Assembly (NCBI RefSeq): GCF_019091135.1
Contig: NZ_JAGXJW010000010.1
Coordinates: 1-64,000, forward strand
DNA: 64,000 bases
DNA from: Cohnella sp. GbtcB17
GTDB taxonomy: Bacteria > Bacillota > Bacilli > Paenibacillales > Paenibacillaceae
Reading direction: 5' to 3'
This document shows, in pieces, positions 16,482 through 27,300 of this stretch. The translations under genes and the position numbers were made by a program. Every line of letters begins with the position of its first letter. The stretch's first letter is position 1. The notes below the pieces were generated by a model that saw nothing but the letters and a program-made list of their open reading frames with translations, did no database searches and was not told the DNA's origin.

Positions 16482-16757
16482 TCAAATCAGCGATTGTTGC
16501 GCCTGTTGAATGAGTCTTTTCGTCACGCCGCCGCCGACCGCTCCCGCTTCACGCGATGTAAGGTTGCCCAAGTATTGCGATCCGCCGCCACCCGCCGAGA
16601 ATGCGCCAAGCTCGCCGGCGAATTCCGTATCGCCTGCACCTGCTGCGCCGCCATATTGACCAAAGTCTACGCCCAGCTCCGAAGCGATCTCGTACTTCAT
16701 TGCATCCAGTGCCTTCGCGCTCTCCGGCACCAGCTTGCGATTGCGTCTGTTCGCCAT
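16482..16757 (-). CDS. Small acid-soluble spore protein, alpha/beta type with Gly-rich insert
   Basis: 91 aa from ATG 16757 (GGAGGTG nine bases upstream; a longer frame start six codons earlier contains this site). These proteins coat and protect spore DNA and are degraded by the protease GPR at germination. The N-terminal helix ALDAMKYEIASELGV, with the usual GPR site in YEIASE, and the C-terminal LTSREAGAVGGGVTKRLI DNA-binding helix are both present. Between them, about residues 34-60, is a Gly/Ala-rich insert that includes TEFAGELG. Most alpha/beta SASPs are 60-75 aa and lack it. A sigma-G type -10 element lies upstream, supporting forespore expression. Confidence 0.93.
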   Translation of the reverse strand: MANRRNRKLVPESAKALDAMKYEIASELGVDFGQYGGAAGAGDTEFAGELGAFSAGGGGSQYLGNLTSREAGAVGGGVTKRLIQQAQQSLI

Positions 16758-16790
16758 TTCGTCATGCACCTCCATTGAATTTGACAGGTC

Positions 16791-16797
16791 TAGTATG
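16791..16797 (-). promoter_or_regulatory. Sigma-G -10 element of the SASP gene
   Basis: CATACTA on the minus strand matches the sigma-G -10 consensus exactly, placing the start site near 16784, about 27 bases before the SASP ATG. I see no good -35 box at 17-18 bases upstream, so only the -10 is called. Confidence 0.55.
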
Positions 16798-16856
16798 ACC
16801 CGGTCCGCTTCGCCGGAGGCATATGAGTTAATGGGTATGGGGGAAAATAAAGGCGG

Positions 16857-17816
16857 TTACCGCTTGACCGATAGACCAGAGGAAGCTTGCCGTTCCATTG
16901 CCTTCAAAATCCGGCGTTTACGGAATGCATTCGGTATAAGCTGTCGCATCGTCACCCAACCGCCAAGCACTCTAGGATCTTTGATCAAAAAATATACGGT
17001 GAGCGCCGCCTCATAAAAAAAATGAGCCGGGAGCTTTAGCCACTCCAACCCCTGCATCCGTCCATTTTTAATTAACATTAAATAGCGGTTTATATAGGAG
17101 TGTCTTCGAACGACGAGCGGCATCCGCTTCCGACTTGCGCTTGACTGCCATTGCCGGACATGTACTGCTTGAGCTAGGGGCTCATAACGCGAGCGCCAGC
17201 CAAGCAGTCCAGCGCGCCATGCCACATCCACGTCTTCTTTATATGCAAAAAAATCCTCATCGAAAAATTGGTCTTCGATCGAAATGGCTTCGATCATACG
17301 CCGCGCATACAAGCCTGCCGCACCCGAAACACCAAACACGTCTTGAGCCGAAGTGTAGTCCGACACGGGTTCCCCCGCACCGCGGTCCCAGGCTCTTCTG
17401 GCCCAATTTACAGCTATGCCCCCGGAATCCATTCGATCGGGCGCATCGGACAACCGAAGACATCCTGTCGCGCTGCCGATGGACGGCGAACCCTCCAGCA
17501 CCTTGACAAGCTGCGATATATAATCGGGCTCAAGCGCCACATCTGCGTTAAGTGTCAAAATATACGCCGCATCTTCAGCTGCAGCGATCGCTTGGTTTTG
17601 CCCCCCGGCAAAGCCATTGTTACGTTCGTTAACCATTAACTTCACCGAATATGGATGGGAACGAATCAACTCCACTGTACGATCTGCCGATGCATTATCG
17701 ATGACTACGGTTCGTACGGCGGGCCACGTTTGCCTGCTCAAGTGATCCAAGCAGTTTTCGATGTATCTATCACTGTTAAAGGTAACAATACACACAGCAA
17801 CAACCGGCTCGGACAT
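16857..17816 (-). CDS. GT2 family glycosyltransferase, rhamnosyltransferase-like
   Basis: 319 aa from ATG 17816; the AAGGG site nine bases upstream favours it over a GTG six codons earlier. GT-A fold motifs: VAVCIVTFNSDRYIENCL, VIDNASADRTVELI, the metal-binding region TLNADVALEPDYI near residue 95, and the acceptor-side EDFFAYKEDVDVAWRAG near 190. It is the last gene of the run that starts at 36774 and follows rmlD by 21 nt, so dTDP-rhamnose is the likely donor (inference from context). The stop codon overlaps a small GCGG/CCGC stem followed by CUUUAUUUU, a weak possible terminator. Confidence 0.85.
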   Translation of the reverse strand: MSEPVVAVCIVTFNSDRYIENCLDHLSRQTWPAVRTVVIDNASADRTVELIRSHPYSVKLMVNERNNGFAGGQNQAIAAAEDAAYILTLNADVALEPDYISQLVKVLEGSPSIGSATGCLRLSDAPDRMDSGGIAVNWARRAWDRGAGEPVSDYTSAQDVFGVSGAAGLYARRMIEAISIEDQFFDEDFFAYKEDVDVAWRAGLLGWRSRYEPLAQAVHVRQWQSSASRKRMPLVVRRHSYINRYLMLIKNGRMQGLEWLKLPAHFFYEAALTVYFLIKDPRVLGGWVTMRQLIPNAFRKRRILKAMERQASSGLSVKR

Positions 17817-17837
17817 GACCGTTCGACCCTTCACTCG

Positions 17838-18695
17838 TTATCCCTGAAGCTCTTTTAAAAATGTTCGCAGCGACTCCCGCCATGACGGCAAGTCCTGAAA
17901 TCCGTTTTGGCGGATAGCCGCATGGTCCATGACCGAATACAGCGGCCTGGGCGCAGGACGGGGAAATTCGTCGGTTGTGCACGGGGTGAGCTTGATCTCC
18001 TTCCCGCTCTCCTCAAATATGGCCTTAGCGAATTCGTACCAGCTGCAAGTTCCAGCATTCGAAGCATGATAGATGCCAAACGTCTCGGTTTTCACGAGAT
18101 CCACCAAAAACCGGCCAAGGTCCCGAGTATATGTCGGTGAGCCTTTTTGGTCATGAACGACTGTCAGTTCATTGCGGTCCTGCGCCAGCTTCAGCATGGT
18201 TTTAACGAAGTTATTGCCATACTTGCCGTAGACCCATGAGGTACGCACGATAAACCACCTGTCGCACAGCGATTGGAGCAGAACTTCACCCGCACGCTTG
18301 GACTTGCCATAGACCGACTGTGGATTGGTATCGTCATATTCATTGTAGGGCCTGTTGCCGGAACCGTCGAACACGTAGTCCGTGCTCACATAACAGAGCT
18401 TAGCCGATGCTTCCCGAGCGGCGATGGCCAGGTTACGTGTCCCCAACGCATTGACTTTGTAAGCTTCGTCCGGTTCGGCTTCAGCCTTGTCTACAGCTGT
18501 ATAAGCTCCCGCATGTATGATCGCACTAGGCTGATACGTCTTAACGGCCTTCCTGCACATCTCCAAGTCCGTTACATCCAATTGCAGACGATCAAGGCCG
18601 ACGAGGACTACATCGTCATCCTCGATATGAATGATCTCCTGGCCTAATTGCCCGTTAGCGCCGGTCACGAGAATCGTCGATTTTTGTGCCGGCAT
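17838..18695 (-). CDS. rmlD: dTDP-4-dehydrorhamnose reductase
   Basis: 285 aa SDR enzyme, the last step to dTDP-L-rhamnose. N-terminal GANGQLGQEI (NAD(P)H binding), HAGAYTAVDKAE near residue 65, and the catalytic YVSTDYVFDG / SVYGKSKRAGE (Tyr-x3-Lys) near 105-135. The tail includes the family FPRPAPRPLYSVMD motif. It starts 2 nt after rmlB in a compact rmlA-rmlC-rmlB-rmlD set. Confidence 0.95.
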   Translation of the reverse strand: MPAQKSTILVTGANGQLGQEIIHIEDDDVVLVGLDRLQLDVTDLEMCRKAVKTYQPSAIIHAGAYTAVDKAEAEPDEAYKVNALGTRNLAIAAREASAKLCYVSTDYVFDGSGNRPYNEYDDTNPQSVYGKSKRAGEVLLQSLCDRWFIVRTSWVYGKYGNNFVKTMLKLAQDRNELTVVHDQKGSPTYTRDLGRFLVDLVKTETFGIYHASNAGTCSWYEFAKAIFEESGKEIKLTPCTTDEFPRPAPRPLYSVMDHAAIRQNGFQDLPSWRESLRTFLKELQG

Positions 18696-18697
18696 CT

Positions 18698-19714
18698 TCA
18701 GCCCCCTAGCCTATCGCCGTATTGCTTATCGTAATATTGCTGATAAGCGCCAGATCGCACTTGGTTCATCCAATCTTGATGGGCAAGGTACCAACGGATT
18801 GTCTCGCGGATCCCGGATTCATAATGAAACTTCGGATTCCAACCCAGCTCTTTGCGAACCTTGGTGGCATCGATCGCATAACGGCGGTCGTGGCCGAGTC
18901 GATCTTGAACGTACTGGATCAACGATTCTGGTTTGCCCAGCTCTTCGAGAATCGTCTTGACGACATGAATATTGGTTCGCTCGTTATTGCCGCCGATATT
19001 ATAAACCTCGCCGCTAATCCCTTTACGAACCACGAGATCAATCGCGCTGCAATGATCTTCGTCAAAGAGCCAGTCGCGTACGTTGAGACCGTCGCCATAG
19101 ACAGGCAGCGGCTTGTCGGCAAGCGCGTTCTGAATCATGAGCGGGATCAGCTTCTCCGGGAACTGATAAGGTCCGTAGTTATTCGAACAACGTGTGATAT
19201 TGACGTTTAAGCCAAACGTCTCATGGTAGGCGCGCACAAGCAGATCCGAACCCGCTTTGCTGGCTGAGTACGGACTGTTAGGCGCAAGCGGCGTCTCTTC
19301 CGTGAAAAGGCCGGTTGCTCCAAGCGTGCCATATACCTCATCGGTGGACACATGAACAAATTTGCTCACTTTATATTCCTTGGCAAGTTCAAGCAGTGTT
19401 TGCGTGCCTAGCACATTCGTTCGAACGAAGACGTCCGGCTCCAGAATGCTTCGATCCACATGCGATTCCGCTGCGAAGTGCACAACCACGTCAACGCCGT
19501 CATTAAATAAAGGAATAAGCGCTGCACGGTCGCTAATATCTGCCCGAACAAACCTATAGTTTGGGTTATTTTCAACAGCTGTTAAATTCTCAAGATTGCC
19601 CGCATAGGTCAGCGCATCTACGTTAATGACCTGGTCTTGCTCATATTCGCGCAAAATATAATGAACAAAGTTGCTGCCAATGAAGCCGGCACCGCCGGTA
19701 ACCAAAATTTTCAT
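18698..19714 (-). CDS. rmlB: dTDP-glucose 4,6-dehydratase
   Basis: 338 aa. N-terminal [14 protein letters not shown], the active-site [10 protein letters not shown] near residue 128 and [21 protein letters not shown] (Tyr-x3-Lys) near 160, then [18 protein letters not shown], all characteristic of RmlB. ATG 19714 with AAGGAAG upstream. Second enzyme of the dTDP-rhamnose route; 1 nt from rmlC. Confidence 0.97.
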   Translation of the reverse strand: MKILVTGGAGFIGSNFVHYILREYEQDQVINVDALTYAGNLENLTAVENNPNYRFVRADISDRAALIPLFNDGVDVVVHFAAESHVDRSILEPDVFVRTNVLGTQTLLELAKEYKVSKFVHVSTDEVYGTLGATGLFTEETPLAPNSPYSASKAGSDLLVRAYHETFGLNVNITRCSNNYGPYQFPEKLIPLMIQNALADKPLPVYGDGLNVRDWLFDEDHCSAIDLVVRKGISGEVYNIGGNNERTNIHVVKTILEELGKPESLIQYVQDRLGHDRRYAIDATKVRKELGWNPKFHYESGIRETIRWYLAHQDWMNQVRSGAYQQYYDKQYGDRLGG

Positions 19715-19715
19715 C

Positions 19716-20279
19716 TTAAGTTCTTCCTTCGTAAGTAAAGTTTGCCTCGGCCTCCGCCAGCGACGGATGTTTAGCGTCCTTGTCCGAGAGTACAGGCTTC
19801 AGCGTCGGCCAATCAATACCCAGCGCCGGGTCATCCCAGGCAATGCCGCGATCATGCTCAGGCGAATACAGCTCATCTACTTTATATAGCACTTCCGTAT
19901 TCGGTACGATCGTGCAAAACCCATGCGCAAAGCCTTTGGGAACAAGCAACTGGCGCTTGTTGGCTGAAGACAGAATAAACCCCTGCCACTGACCGTAGGT
20001 CGGCGAGCCTTTACGGATGTCCACGACAACGTCGTAGATTGCACCGGCAGCGACTCTCACTAACTTCGTTTGTGCCTTGGGATTCAATTGATAGTGCATC
20101 CCTCTAAGTACCCCTGCTTCAACCGAGAGCGAATGATTATCCTGAATAAAGTTATGCACTATGCCGTGATTTGCAAATACCTCTGTATTGTACGACTCCA
20201 TAAAGAATCCTCTATGATCTCCAAATACAGCCGGATCAATAAGTTTGACTCCAGGAAGCTTGGTTTCATGTACCTGCAT
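19716..20279 (-). CDS. rmlC: dTDP-4-dehydrorhamnose 3,5-epimerase
   Basis: 187 aa from ATG 20279, which has GGAGAAG eight bases upstream; an earlier TTG seven codons upstream lacks a site. Cupin-fold epimerase with [12 protein letters not shown] near residue 24, the catalytic-His motif [10 protein letters not shown] near 60, and [13 protein letters not shown] / VPKGFAHGF near 90-120. Third-step enzyme for dTDP-L-rhamnose. Lies between rmlA and rmlB. Confidence 0.96.
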   Translation of the reverse strand: MQVHETKLPGVKLIDPAVFGDHRGFFMESYNTEVFANHGIVHNFIQDNHSLSVEAGVLRGMHYQLNPKAQTKLVRVAAGAIYDVVVDIRKGSPTYGQWQGFILSSANKRQLLVPKGFAHGFCTIVPNTEVLYKVDELYSPEHDRGIAWDDPALGIDWPTLKPVLSDKDAKHPSLAEAEANFTYEGRT

Positions 20280-20303
20280 TTGTCTCTCTTCTCCAATCAA
20301 ATT

Positions 20304-21047
20304 TTACAATTTAAGTTTCCCGAATTCTTCACCAAAAGTAATTTCTTTAGCCATATCGTTAGCATGCGTCAATGAAGCATGTGTCCCGGCATCAGTCCAC
20401 CAGCCCTGTAGTACATCAAACCCCAGATCGCCGCTTGCAATATAAGCATTGTTGACGTCTGTAATTTCCAGCTCCCCACGCGCTGAAGGCTTAAGTGTGC
20501 GAATAATCTCAAATACCCGCGCATCAAACATATATATGCCGGTTACCGCGTAATTGCTCTTAGGCTGCTGTGGCTTCTCTTCGATAGAGACAATCCGATC
20601 ATTCTTCAATTCAGGTACTCCATAACGCTTAGGGTCGTGTACTTCTTGAATGAGAATTTTCGCTCCATTTCCTTTTTCGCGAAACGTTTTTACATAAGGT
20701 GCGATACTATCCGAAAAAACGTTGTCTCCGAGAATAACGACCATGGATTCGTTATTCACAAAATTTTCAGCAAGTCCAAGGGCCTGAGCGATCCCGCCGG
20801 CCTCATCCTGAACCTTGTATGTAAAGGCGACACCCATCTCTCGTCCGCTTCCAAGCAAGTTTACCACATCACCCATATGATCTTTCCCAGTAACAACAAG
20901 TATATCGGTGATATCAGCTTCCTTAAGTTTCGCCACTGCATGAAAAATCATGGGATACTTCCCAACCGGAAGTAAATGCTTGTTTGTTACTTTTGTCAAT
21001 GGATAAAGTCGAGATCCTGTGCCTCCAGCAAGAATAATACCTTTCAT
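20304..21047 (-). CDS. rmlA: Glucose-1-phosphate thymidylyltransferase, short SpsI-like form
   Basis: 247 aa from ATG 21047, chosen for AAGGAG seven bases upstream. KGIILAGGTGSRLYPLTK opens the protein and VVILGDNVFSD (metal-binding Asp) lies near residue 105; EEKPQQPKSNYAVTGIYMFD near 165 is the sugar-binding region. It is about 45 residues shorter than enterobacterial RmlA, matching the short Bacillus SpsI class. Makes dTDP-glucose from Glc-1-P and dTTP. DNA here is more AT-rich than rmlB and rmlD. Confidence 0.94.
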   Translation of the reverse strand: MKGIILAGGTGSRLYPLTKVTNKHLLPVGKYPMIFHAVAKLKEADITDILVVTGKDHMGDVVNLLGSGREMGVAFTYKVQDEAGGIAQALGLAENFVNNESMVVILGDNVFSDSIAPYVKTFREKGNGAKILIQEVHDPKRYGVPELKNDRIVSIEEKPQQPKSNYAVTGIYMFDARVFEIIRTLKPSARGELEITDVNNAYIASGDLGFDVLQGWWTDAGTHASLTHANDMAKEITFGEEFGKLKL

Positions 21048-21073
21048 ATCAAGGCTCCTTATTTTCATATATT

Positions 21074-23035
21074 CTACCTTTTGAATCTCATGTAAACTTG
21101 GCGGATACTAGTTACACTAATCACAATATAAAGTAATAACAGCGGATAAGCTGAAGATAAATAAAGAACACTAATAGCTGGGAATGAACTTATATCAATC
21201 ATAGAAAGCATAACAAGCCTAATGAAAATGGTTCCAATCAGCAAAAGACTGGTAACAGATAAAAACGAGGACAATCTTTTTTTAGCCGTTAAATACAAAG
21301 ATAATAATAAAATTAAGAAGGATAGCACCGTTAAAGGCGGAACAGCTAGTTGATATGCTTTGCCAATAAAGCTTAATATACTACTTTTCATATGGTCGAG
21401 TTTGTATTGATTACTTAAATCTGTACCGCCAATAGAAACTGAATCCAAATAAACATGAAGTTTGTCATTTTCTAAACTGTTAATGACTCCATCTAATGGT
21501 AATGTTCCTAGGATTTTTGTTCCATTATTAAAACTTAAAGTACAATCTTCATTGCATGCAGTTATTAATTTAAAACGAGAATTCATCGCAGTATTAAAAT
21601 TTTTTCCTTGTTCCGAAAAATACTTAAATACGTCATCGCTATTACTATAAATAATTTGGGATTTTAAAACTTCATTGTTTTTATCTAAGACCTTTAAAGT
21701 TATTGGGTCAGTTTCATGAAATGCCCATCCATTTATTATAGTCTGTCTTTCAATGGCTTTCTTATTGCTATTAGTCAAATCTTCAAATAAAACAAATGAT
21801 TCCGTATCTCCAATACTCGGAGATGCAGTTGCCGAGAAACCAGAGAACGAGATGAAGTAATTCACAGAACGCCTAACTGTTTGAAAGAGTGGCTTAATAT
21901 ACTTTTTATTCCAAGGGGGTTGCATTGAGTTCGTAGGAGGACCGCATTGCAATTCTCCACTATCGCACGCTGTATTGATTTGATTGGCTAGAGTGTGGTA
22001 AAAATTTTCTGCGGTACGACCATCTTGGTAGTATCCAGCTTTCTTTACAGCTTCGCGAAGCGCCCACATAAACCAACCGCCTTCAATCTCCCCTGTCCCC
22101 CTAGCACCGCTCTTAATCCATTCTGAGCCTAAGTCACCTTCCAGGAATGGTTCAAGTTGACCAAACAATGGACTTACTTGGTATATTTGCTCTCTAGCTT
22201 CTTTTGAAACAGGAACAACAGGATTCCAATTGTTAACTTTCACTCGTGTTAATGAACTATAGGCTTTTACAAAATCATTCGATCTAAACTCAACTACGTT
22301 AAACACTCCGTATTTGGCATCATTTATAGCAGATACCGTTAAGATCGACAATCCCCATACACTAATAGGAACTAAGGAAACAATAATTATATGTTTATGT
22401 TTGTTCTTTTTTCCTTTGAACAGCAGAATGAGCATCCATGCACATACGACTGCTACTAACGGCAATATCCAAATTCCCTCTTCTCTTGTCAACCAAAAGC
22501 AAGAAAAAGAAATACCAAGTAATAAGCTCCATAAAAATATTACTGACTTTTTTTGTTCTCTTCTAATGAATAAACCAAATGAACAGGCTATCACTAGTAG
22601 AGTCAGGGCAGGATAAATACCTTCTCGAATAACTCTCGTCATTGGTCCATCGGCAAAACTGATGGGATTAAATAGCAAAACCGCATAAAGAACTGTTAGC
22701 GAGAATTTATCTAAAACCGGCCTAACTGCTAAAATGAGGCATATCACAGAAAAAATATAAAATATTTGTTCTGAAATAAGTAAGGGTAATCCAGAAATAA
22801 AAGATAAAACAATCCAAATAGAATAAAAGGGACCTTTCGCTAAAGTTAAATCATTATATGGTCCTAGCCATTGCCCATTAATTAAATCATTGGCAAGGGT
22901 AAGAAACAACCTATCATCGTGACCGGCTTGCGCATATACTGTCATCGATTGGCCTGACACAAGCCAGAGTTTGAGTATTGTAATTAGAATTACAACCCAA
23001 ATATATCTTTTATACAGACACGACTTTAGATGCAT
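21074..23035 (-). CDS. Polytopic GT-C-like membrane protein, putative polyprenyl-P-sugar glycosyltransferase
   Basis: 653 aa. One helix near residues 13-30, then an outside loop with AGHDDRLFLTLANDL (residues 37-51), the kind of Asp-Asp loop that carries the catalytic base in GT-C enzymes, then about eight more helices to residue 245, a ~320-residue extracytoplasmic domain, and three C-terminal helices from about 575. No sequence family is certain. It follows a GtrB-like polyprenyl-P-sugar synthase by 90 nt; such pairs add side-branch sugars outside the membrane (for example WsfH/WsfD-type pairs in S-layer glycan clusters). Strongly AT-rich. ATG 23035 with GGGAGA upstream. Confidence 0.6.
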   Translation of the reverse strand: MHLKSCLYKRYIWVVILITILKLWLVSGQSMTVYAQAGHDDRLFLTLANDLINGQWLGPYNDLTLAKGPFYSIWIVLSFISGLPLLISEQIFYIFSVICLILAVRPVLDKFSLTVLYAVLLFNPISFADGPMTRVIREGIYPALTLLVIACSFGLFIRREQKKSVIFLWSLLLGISFSCFWLTREEGIWILPLVAVVCAWMLILLFKGKKNKHKHIIIVSLVPISVWGLSILTVSAINDAKYGVFNVVEFRSNDFVKAYSSLTRVKVNNWNPVVPVSKEAREQIYQVSPLFGQLEPFLEGDLGSEWIKSGARGTGEIEGGWFMWALREAVKKAGYYQDGRTAENFYHTLANQINTACDSGELQCGPPTNSMQPPWNKKYIKPLFQTVRRSVNYFISFSGFSATASPSIGDTESFVLFEDLTNSNKKAIERQTIINGWAFHETDPITLKVLDKNNEVLKSQIIYSNSDDVFKYFSEQGKNFNTAMNSRFKLITACNEDCTLSFNNGTKILGTLPLDGVINSLENDKLHVYLDSVSIGGTDLSNQYKLDHMKSSILSFIGKAYQLAVPPLTVLSFLILLLSLYLTAKKRLSSFLSVTSLLLIGTIFIRLVMLSMIDISSFPAISVLYLSSAYPLLLLYIVISVTSIRQVYMRFKR

Positions 23036-23125
23036 CTACATTCTCCCACTAGGAATTTGAACTTGTTGAAATTTTAAAAACAGAGGACCATACACATCCC
23101 CTTTAATACCTTCTGTAAAACTCTT

Positions 23126-24304
23126 TTATTTTATTTTCTTCAAGTTAAGTATGCTAATCAAAAAACTTGAGAACATAATTTGAGCGCCTATTATCACCAA
23201 AGTTAGCGAGGGGATTGTAATGCGCATCATTGTGCTAGGAATTAAATCCCCAAAGGACTCTGCCCCCCATTCAAAAAGAGCCCAGATCGAGCCAATTAGC
23301 CCCACCAAGAGGAGAATACCACCTGTGATCACTCCCTTTTCCAAAGTGAATTTACGGAGCATTTTAATCATTCCATCAGTAGGGGGCACTAGGCCTGCAA
23401 CTATACTGTAGAGTTTAGAAAAAAATGAGAAAAAAACCAGTTCCACACCCAGAATCATAATTAATGCTAAATAAAGCAACGTATTTATATCAAATGTTAT
23501 ATTACTAATAGTCAAAGAACCAAAAGATAAAACGATAGTGCCTACAAGACCAAGAGCAAAAAGTAGAATACCAGGCATTAAGAATAGCCATCTAGGACTA
23601 TACATCAATAAAAATCTAAGATGCCTCCAACCATCACGCCAGCTCCTCAAATGAGGCGCACGACTTCTACCATCGGGAGACAGCGTGGATGGAACTTCAG
23701 TAATTTTCAGATGATGCAAAGTAGCCTTAACTACCATTTCACTAGCAAACTCCATCCCAGGCGTTTCTAATCCTAAACTTATAATGGATTGTTTGTTAAA
23801 CCCTCTAAGTCCACAATGAAAATCACCTGCAGGACTTTTAAAAAAAAGTCTCCCGATTCCTGAAAGAACCGGATTACCCAAGTATCTATGAAGGGGAGGC
23901 ATTGCCCCCGGCTTTATTCCGCCCTTAAACCGATTCCCCATCACCAAATCGTAACCTTCTCTGAGTTTTGATACAAAACCACTTAGAGAACTAAAATCGT
24001 AACTATCATCAGCATCTCCCATAATAATATATTTTCCTCTTGCTGCATTTATTCCACCTATCAAAGCGCTGCCGTAACCACGATTTTCAATATGAACAAC
24101 CCTTGCTCCCTGCTCCTCTGCAATTCTTTGAGACCCATCAGTACTTCCGTTATCTGCTATAACGACTTCACCAAGAACACCACTCTGTTTTAAAAATGCC
24201 CTGGCCTTTTGGATGCAAATTGCTAATGTTTCAGCTTCATTAAGACAAGGCATTAAAATTGAAAGCTCCAGTTCTTCATTCAAAAGTTGTCTGGCTATGG
24301 CCAC
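23126..24304 (-). CDS. GtrB/DPM1-like polyprenyl-phosphate glycosyltransferase with C-terminal membrane helices
   Basis: 392 aa, GTG start 24304 with GGGGGAA upstream (an ATG overlapping it is in another frame and closes at once). GT2 catalytic part: LSILMPCLNEAETLAICI, VVIADNGSTDGSQ, YIIMGDADDSYDF (the DxD) near residue 95 and GNRFKGGIKPGAMPP near 122, then a DFHCGLRGF motif near 160 typical of GtrB/DPM1 enzymes. Four membrane helices span residues ~230-390. Predicted to load a hexose on undecaprenyl phosphate for use by the adjacent GT-C protein. Confidence 0.85.
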   Translation of the reverse strand: MAIARQLLNEELELSILMPCLNEAETLAICIQKARAFLKQSGVLGEVVIADNGSTDGSQRIAEEQGARVVHIENRGYGSALIGGINAARGKYIIMGDADDSYDFSSLSGFVSKLREGYDLVMGNRFKGGIKPGAMPPLHRYLGNPVLSGIGRLFFKSPAGDFHCGLRGFNKQSIISLGLETPGMEFASEMVVKATLHHLKITEVPSTLSPDGRSRAPHLRSWRDGWRHLRFLLMYSPRWLFLMPGILLFALGLVGTIVLSFGSLTISNITFDINTLLYLALIMILGVELVFFSFFSKLYSIVAGLVPPTDGMIKMLRKFTLEKGVITGGILLLVGLIGSIWALFEWGAESFGDLIPSTMMRITIPSLTLVIIGAQIMFSSFLISILNLKKIK

Positions 24305-24331
24305 ATAAGTTCCCCCAATCGAGTAATCAAT

Positions 24332-27300
24332 TCATCTTGATTTACAGCTGAACCATGCTTCTTTAAAAGTTTCTCCATAAGCAATTGCCATTTCGTCATA
24401 TCTATTTATCGTATCAAATATCACTTTGCTGTTGGTCCCCATCCTCTTCCTTTCATCTTCGTTGGATAATATAAACTCAAGATGCTTTGCAAGTTCTTGG
24501 GCCTCACCTGGTGAATAAAATAATCCATTAACCTTCTGTTGAACTTGCTCGACAATGCCGAAGACAGGAGTTGTAATGACAGGCAGGCCACAGCTCATAG
24601 CTTCAAGAATAACCCTTGGATAGCTTTCAATTCTAGAAGTGCATACAAAGATATCCGCTATCGCGTAATACTTAGCCGCCTCAGAAGTCTCAGGAATCAC
24701 AATTACATTATTTCTAATCAATTGATCAAGATTAGATATTAATCGTTTTAATTCCAAGCTATACTCACTTGGCCGATCCCCAACTATAAGATATTTACAT
24801 TTTGATGCAATCGGGAGAGTTAGCTCATTGATCGCTTTAATTAAATCATGCTGCCCTTTCCGTTCACATACTGTACCCAACAATAACACTACGATTTCTT
24901 CATCGGAAACCCCTAATGACAACCGAACTTTATCTTTATCATAGGAATGCAACCGATCTGCGAAATTAGTGCTATCGAGGCCATCATGGATAGTCATAAA
25001 GTTATGCCGGGAGTTCAGTGGCATAAATCGCTCCCGACTTGCGTCAGATACAAAGATGACTTTATAAGGATAATCAAAACAATGCAAAGCGCTTGATGCT
25101 ATTTCTGCATCAAAGTGATTGAAGTAAGTTTGCCAAGGCTCGCTTTCTCTAGGGTTCCAGATCGAAGGGATGTCCATAAGTTTTGCCGCTTCGATTACAT
25201 AGAATGTTTGTAGAGTATTACCATAAATCAATTCTACGTCCCATTCCGCGATAACTGAAGCAAATTGTTTGATCGCTTTAAGATATGCTTCTTTACCGTA
25301 AACCCCGATCAATGGGTGATCGAATACATGGACTTTTATCCCCTTATCCTCATAGAGTTTCCTCAGCGGACCATCATGAGGGCAATACACAATCGGATCA
25401 ATTACCCCTAATTTCATTAATTCCACCGTCAACTCAAATTGGCAATAAGGCGCACCTTCAAGGTTTAGGTTGAATGCACACATCAATGTACGGATCGGCG
25501 CTTGTCTCTTTGGCGCTAATACTTTGGATTGAATCTCAAACTTTTCATTCATTAAAGACAAATTATCATTGTAGTAGGGATCAACCAACTGATCATATTT
25601 CTCTCGAAATGCTTTACTCTCACTGGGATTATCAATATATCCCCTCGTATATCCTTCATAATGTCTTAATTCCGCAGTTGAACAATACACTGATCGGAAT
25701 CCCGCTTCATTTAACCTATAGCAGTAATCCACATCATTATAAGCCACAGCAAAGTTAGCCTCGTCAAACCCACCAATCTCAAGAAACAACTTCCTTTTAG
25801 TTAGCATACAGGCAGCAGTAACTGCGATTGAATTCCGGGACACATTCGCTAGGCTCAGGTAGCCATTATCCCACGAAGGTATGAGTTTAAATGATGGCCC
25901 AACCATACCATGATATAAACCGTGTGTAATTCCAGCATGTTGTATTCTACCGTCTGGGAAAATCAAGCGTGCCCCTACGGTTCCCACTCCATTAATTTGT
26001 GCATAGCCCATCATTTGAGATAGCCAATCGGGGGTTATAACCTCTGTATCATTATTTAAAAACAATACATACTCTGCATCAATCTGTTCCACAGCTCTAT
26101 TATTAATGAATGCAAAACTAAATTTATTTTCCGGATTAGATATTTTTAATACTCGATGCTTAAACTCACTCAGATATTTTATAGTCTCTTGATCGTCACT
26201 ATCATTATCAATAACAAACACTTCAAAATTCTTATAAGTTGTGCGTTCAAGTGAATCAATGCATTTTTTTAGAACTCCATATTGATTTTTTGTAGGAATA
26301 ATAATCGCCACTTTTGGGCCGATATCGGGAAACTTAGCGTCAAAGATCCCGCATGCAGCCTTTTTAGCCCAGTCCGGCTGATATACGGTTGCCTTTACCC
26401 CTCTTCGGTCAAACGCTTCTTGAACAGCTTTACGACCTGCCTCGATACTTGCAGGCTTGGCATCTCCGCTTTGTGCCGTTGACCCAGGAAGTACCCTCCA
26501 GTGATACAGAATCTTGGGTATATGCCCAATATGCCTAGCTCTCTCGGTTGCTCGCAATGCTAAGTCGTAGTCCTGGGAACCTTCAAATCCAACCCTGGCA
26601 CCTCCGACTTCATTGAAGAGCTCGCTTCTTATAACCACAATATGACTCAGATACATGAAAGAAAGCAATAGTTCTGGTGACCATTGTGGTTTAAATTGAG
26701 GCGCAAATCGATTTCCTGCTTGATCCATCTTGTCATCATCTGAATATAGAAAATCTGTTTCAGGAAAGCTATTTATATACTTACTAATTTCAAGTAGTGC
26801 ATTAGGCGTTAGCTCATCATCGTTGTCCATAAAGACATAAAACTCACCTGAAGCTAATGAGGCAGCATAGTTTGTTGCTCTGCTTATGTTTCCATTCTCA
26901 TTACAATAAAGCACTTTGATTCTGCTATCCCTTTTTGACCAAGTTTCTAATACGTCTCTTACCCCTATATCTGTACTCGCATCATCTGCAATGCAAAGCT
27001 CCCAATTTGTATATACTTGATTAATGACACTTAGTATTGCTTTCTCTAGAAATTCAAGAGGAGGATTATAAACTGGCATAACAATACTCAATAATGGTTT
27101 ATATGCAAGATTAGATAAATCTTCTTTCGCTGCCCTTTCTTGTCGTTCATTCCATTCGTTTACTTCTAGCCAAGATTGGTATTCATTTATTCGTTCCGAG
27201 AATTCAAATCCTTCAGGAGGCAGAAGATTTCCGCCATCTACCAACTGCCTACTTCTCCATAAATACAGCGCCTTTTTTACCAAAGGCTTCATCTCTGCTA

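Noticed and set aside
16458..16484. Terminator for the SASP gene
   Set aside because: The palindrome has almost no loop and is followed by A residues, not U, in the minus direction; reported as a repeat instead.
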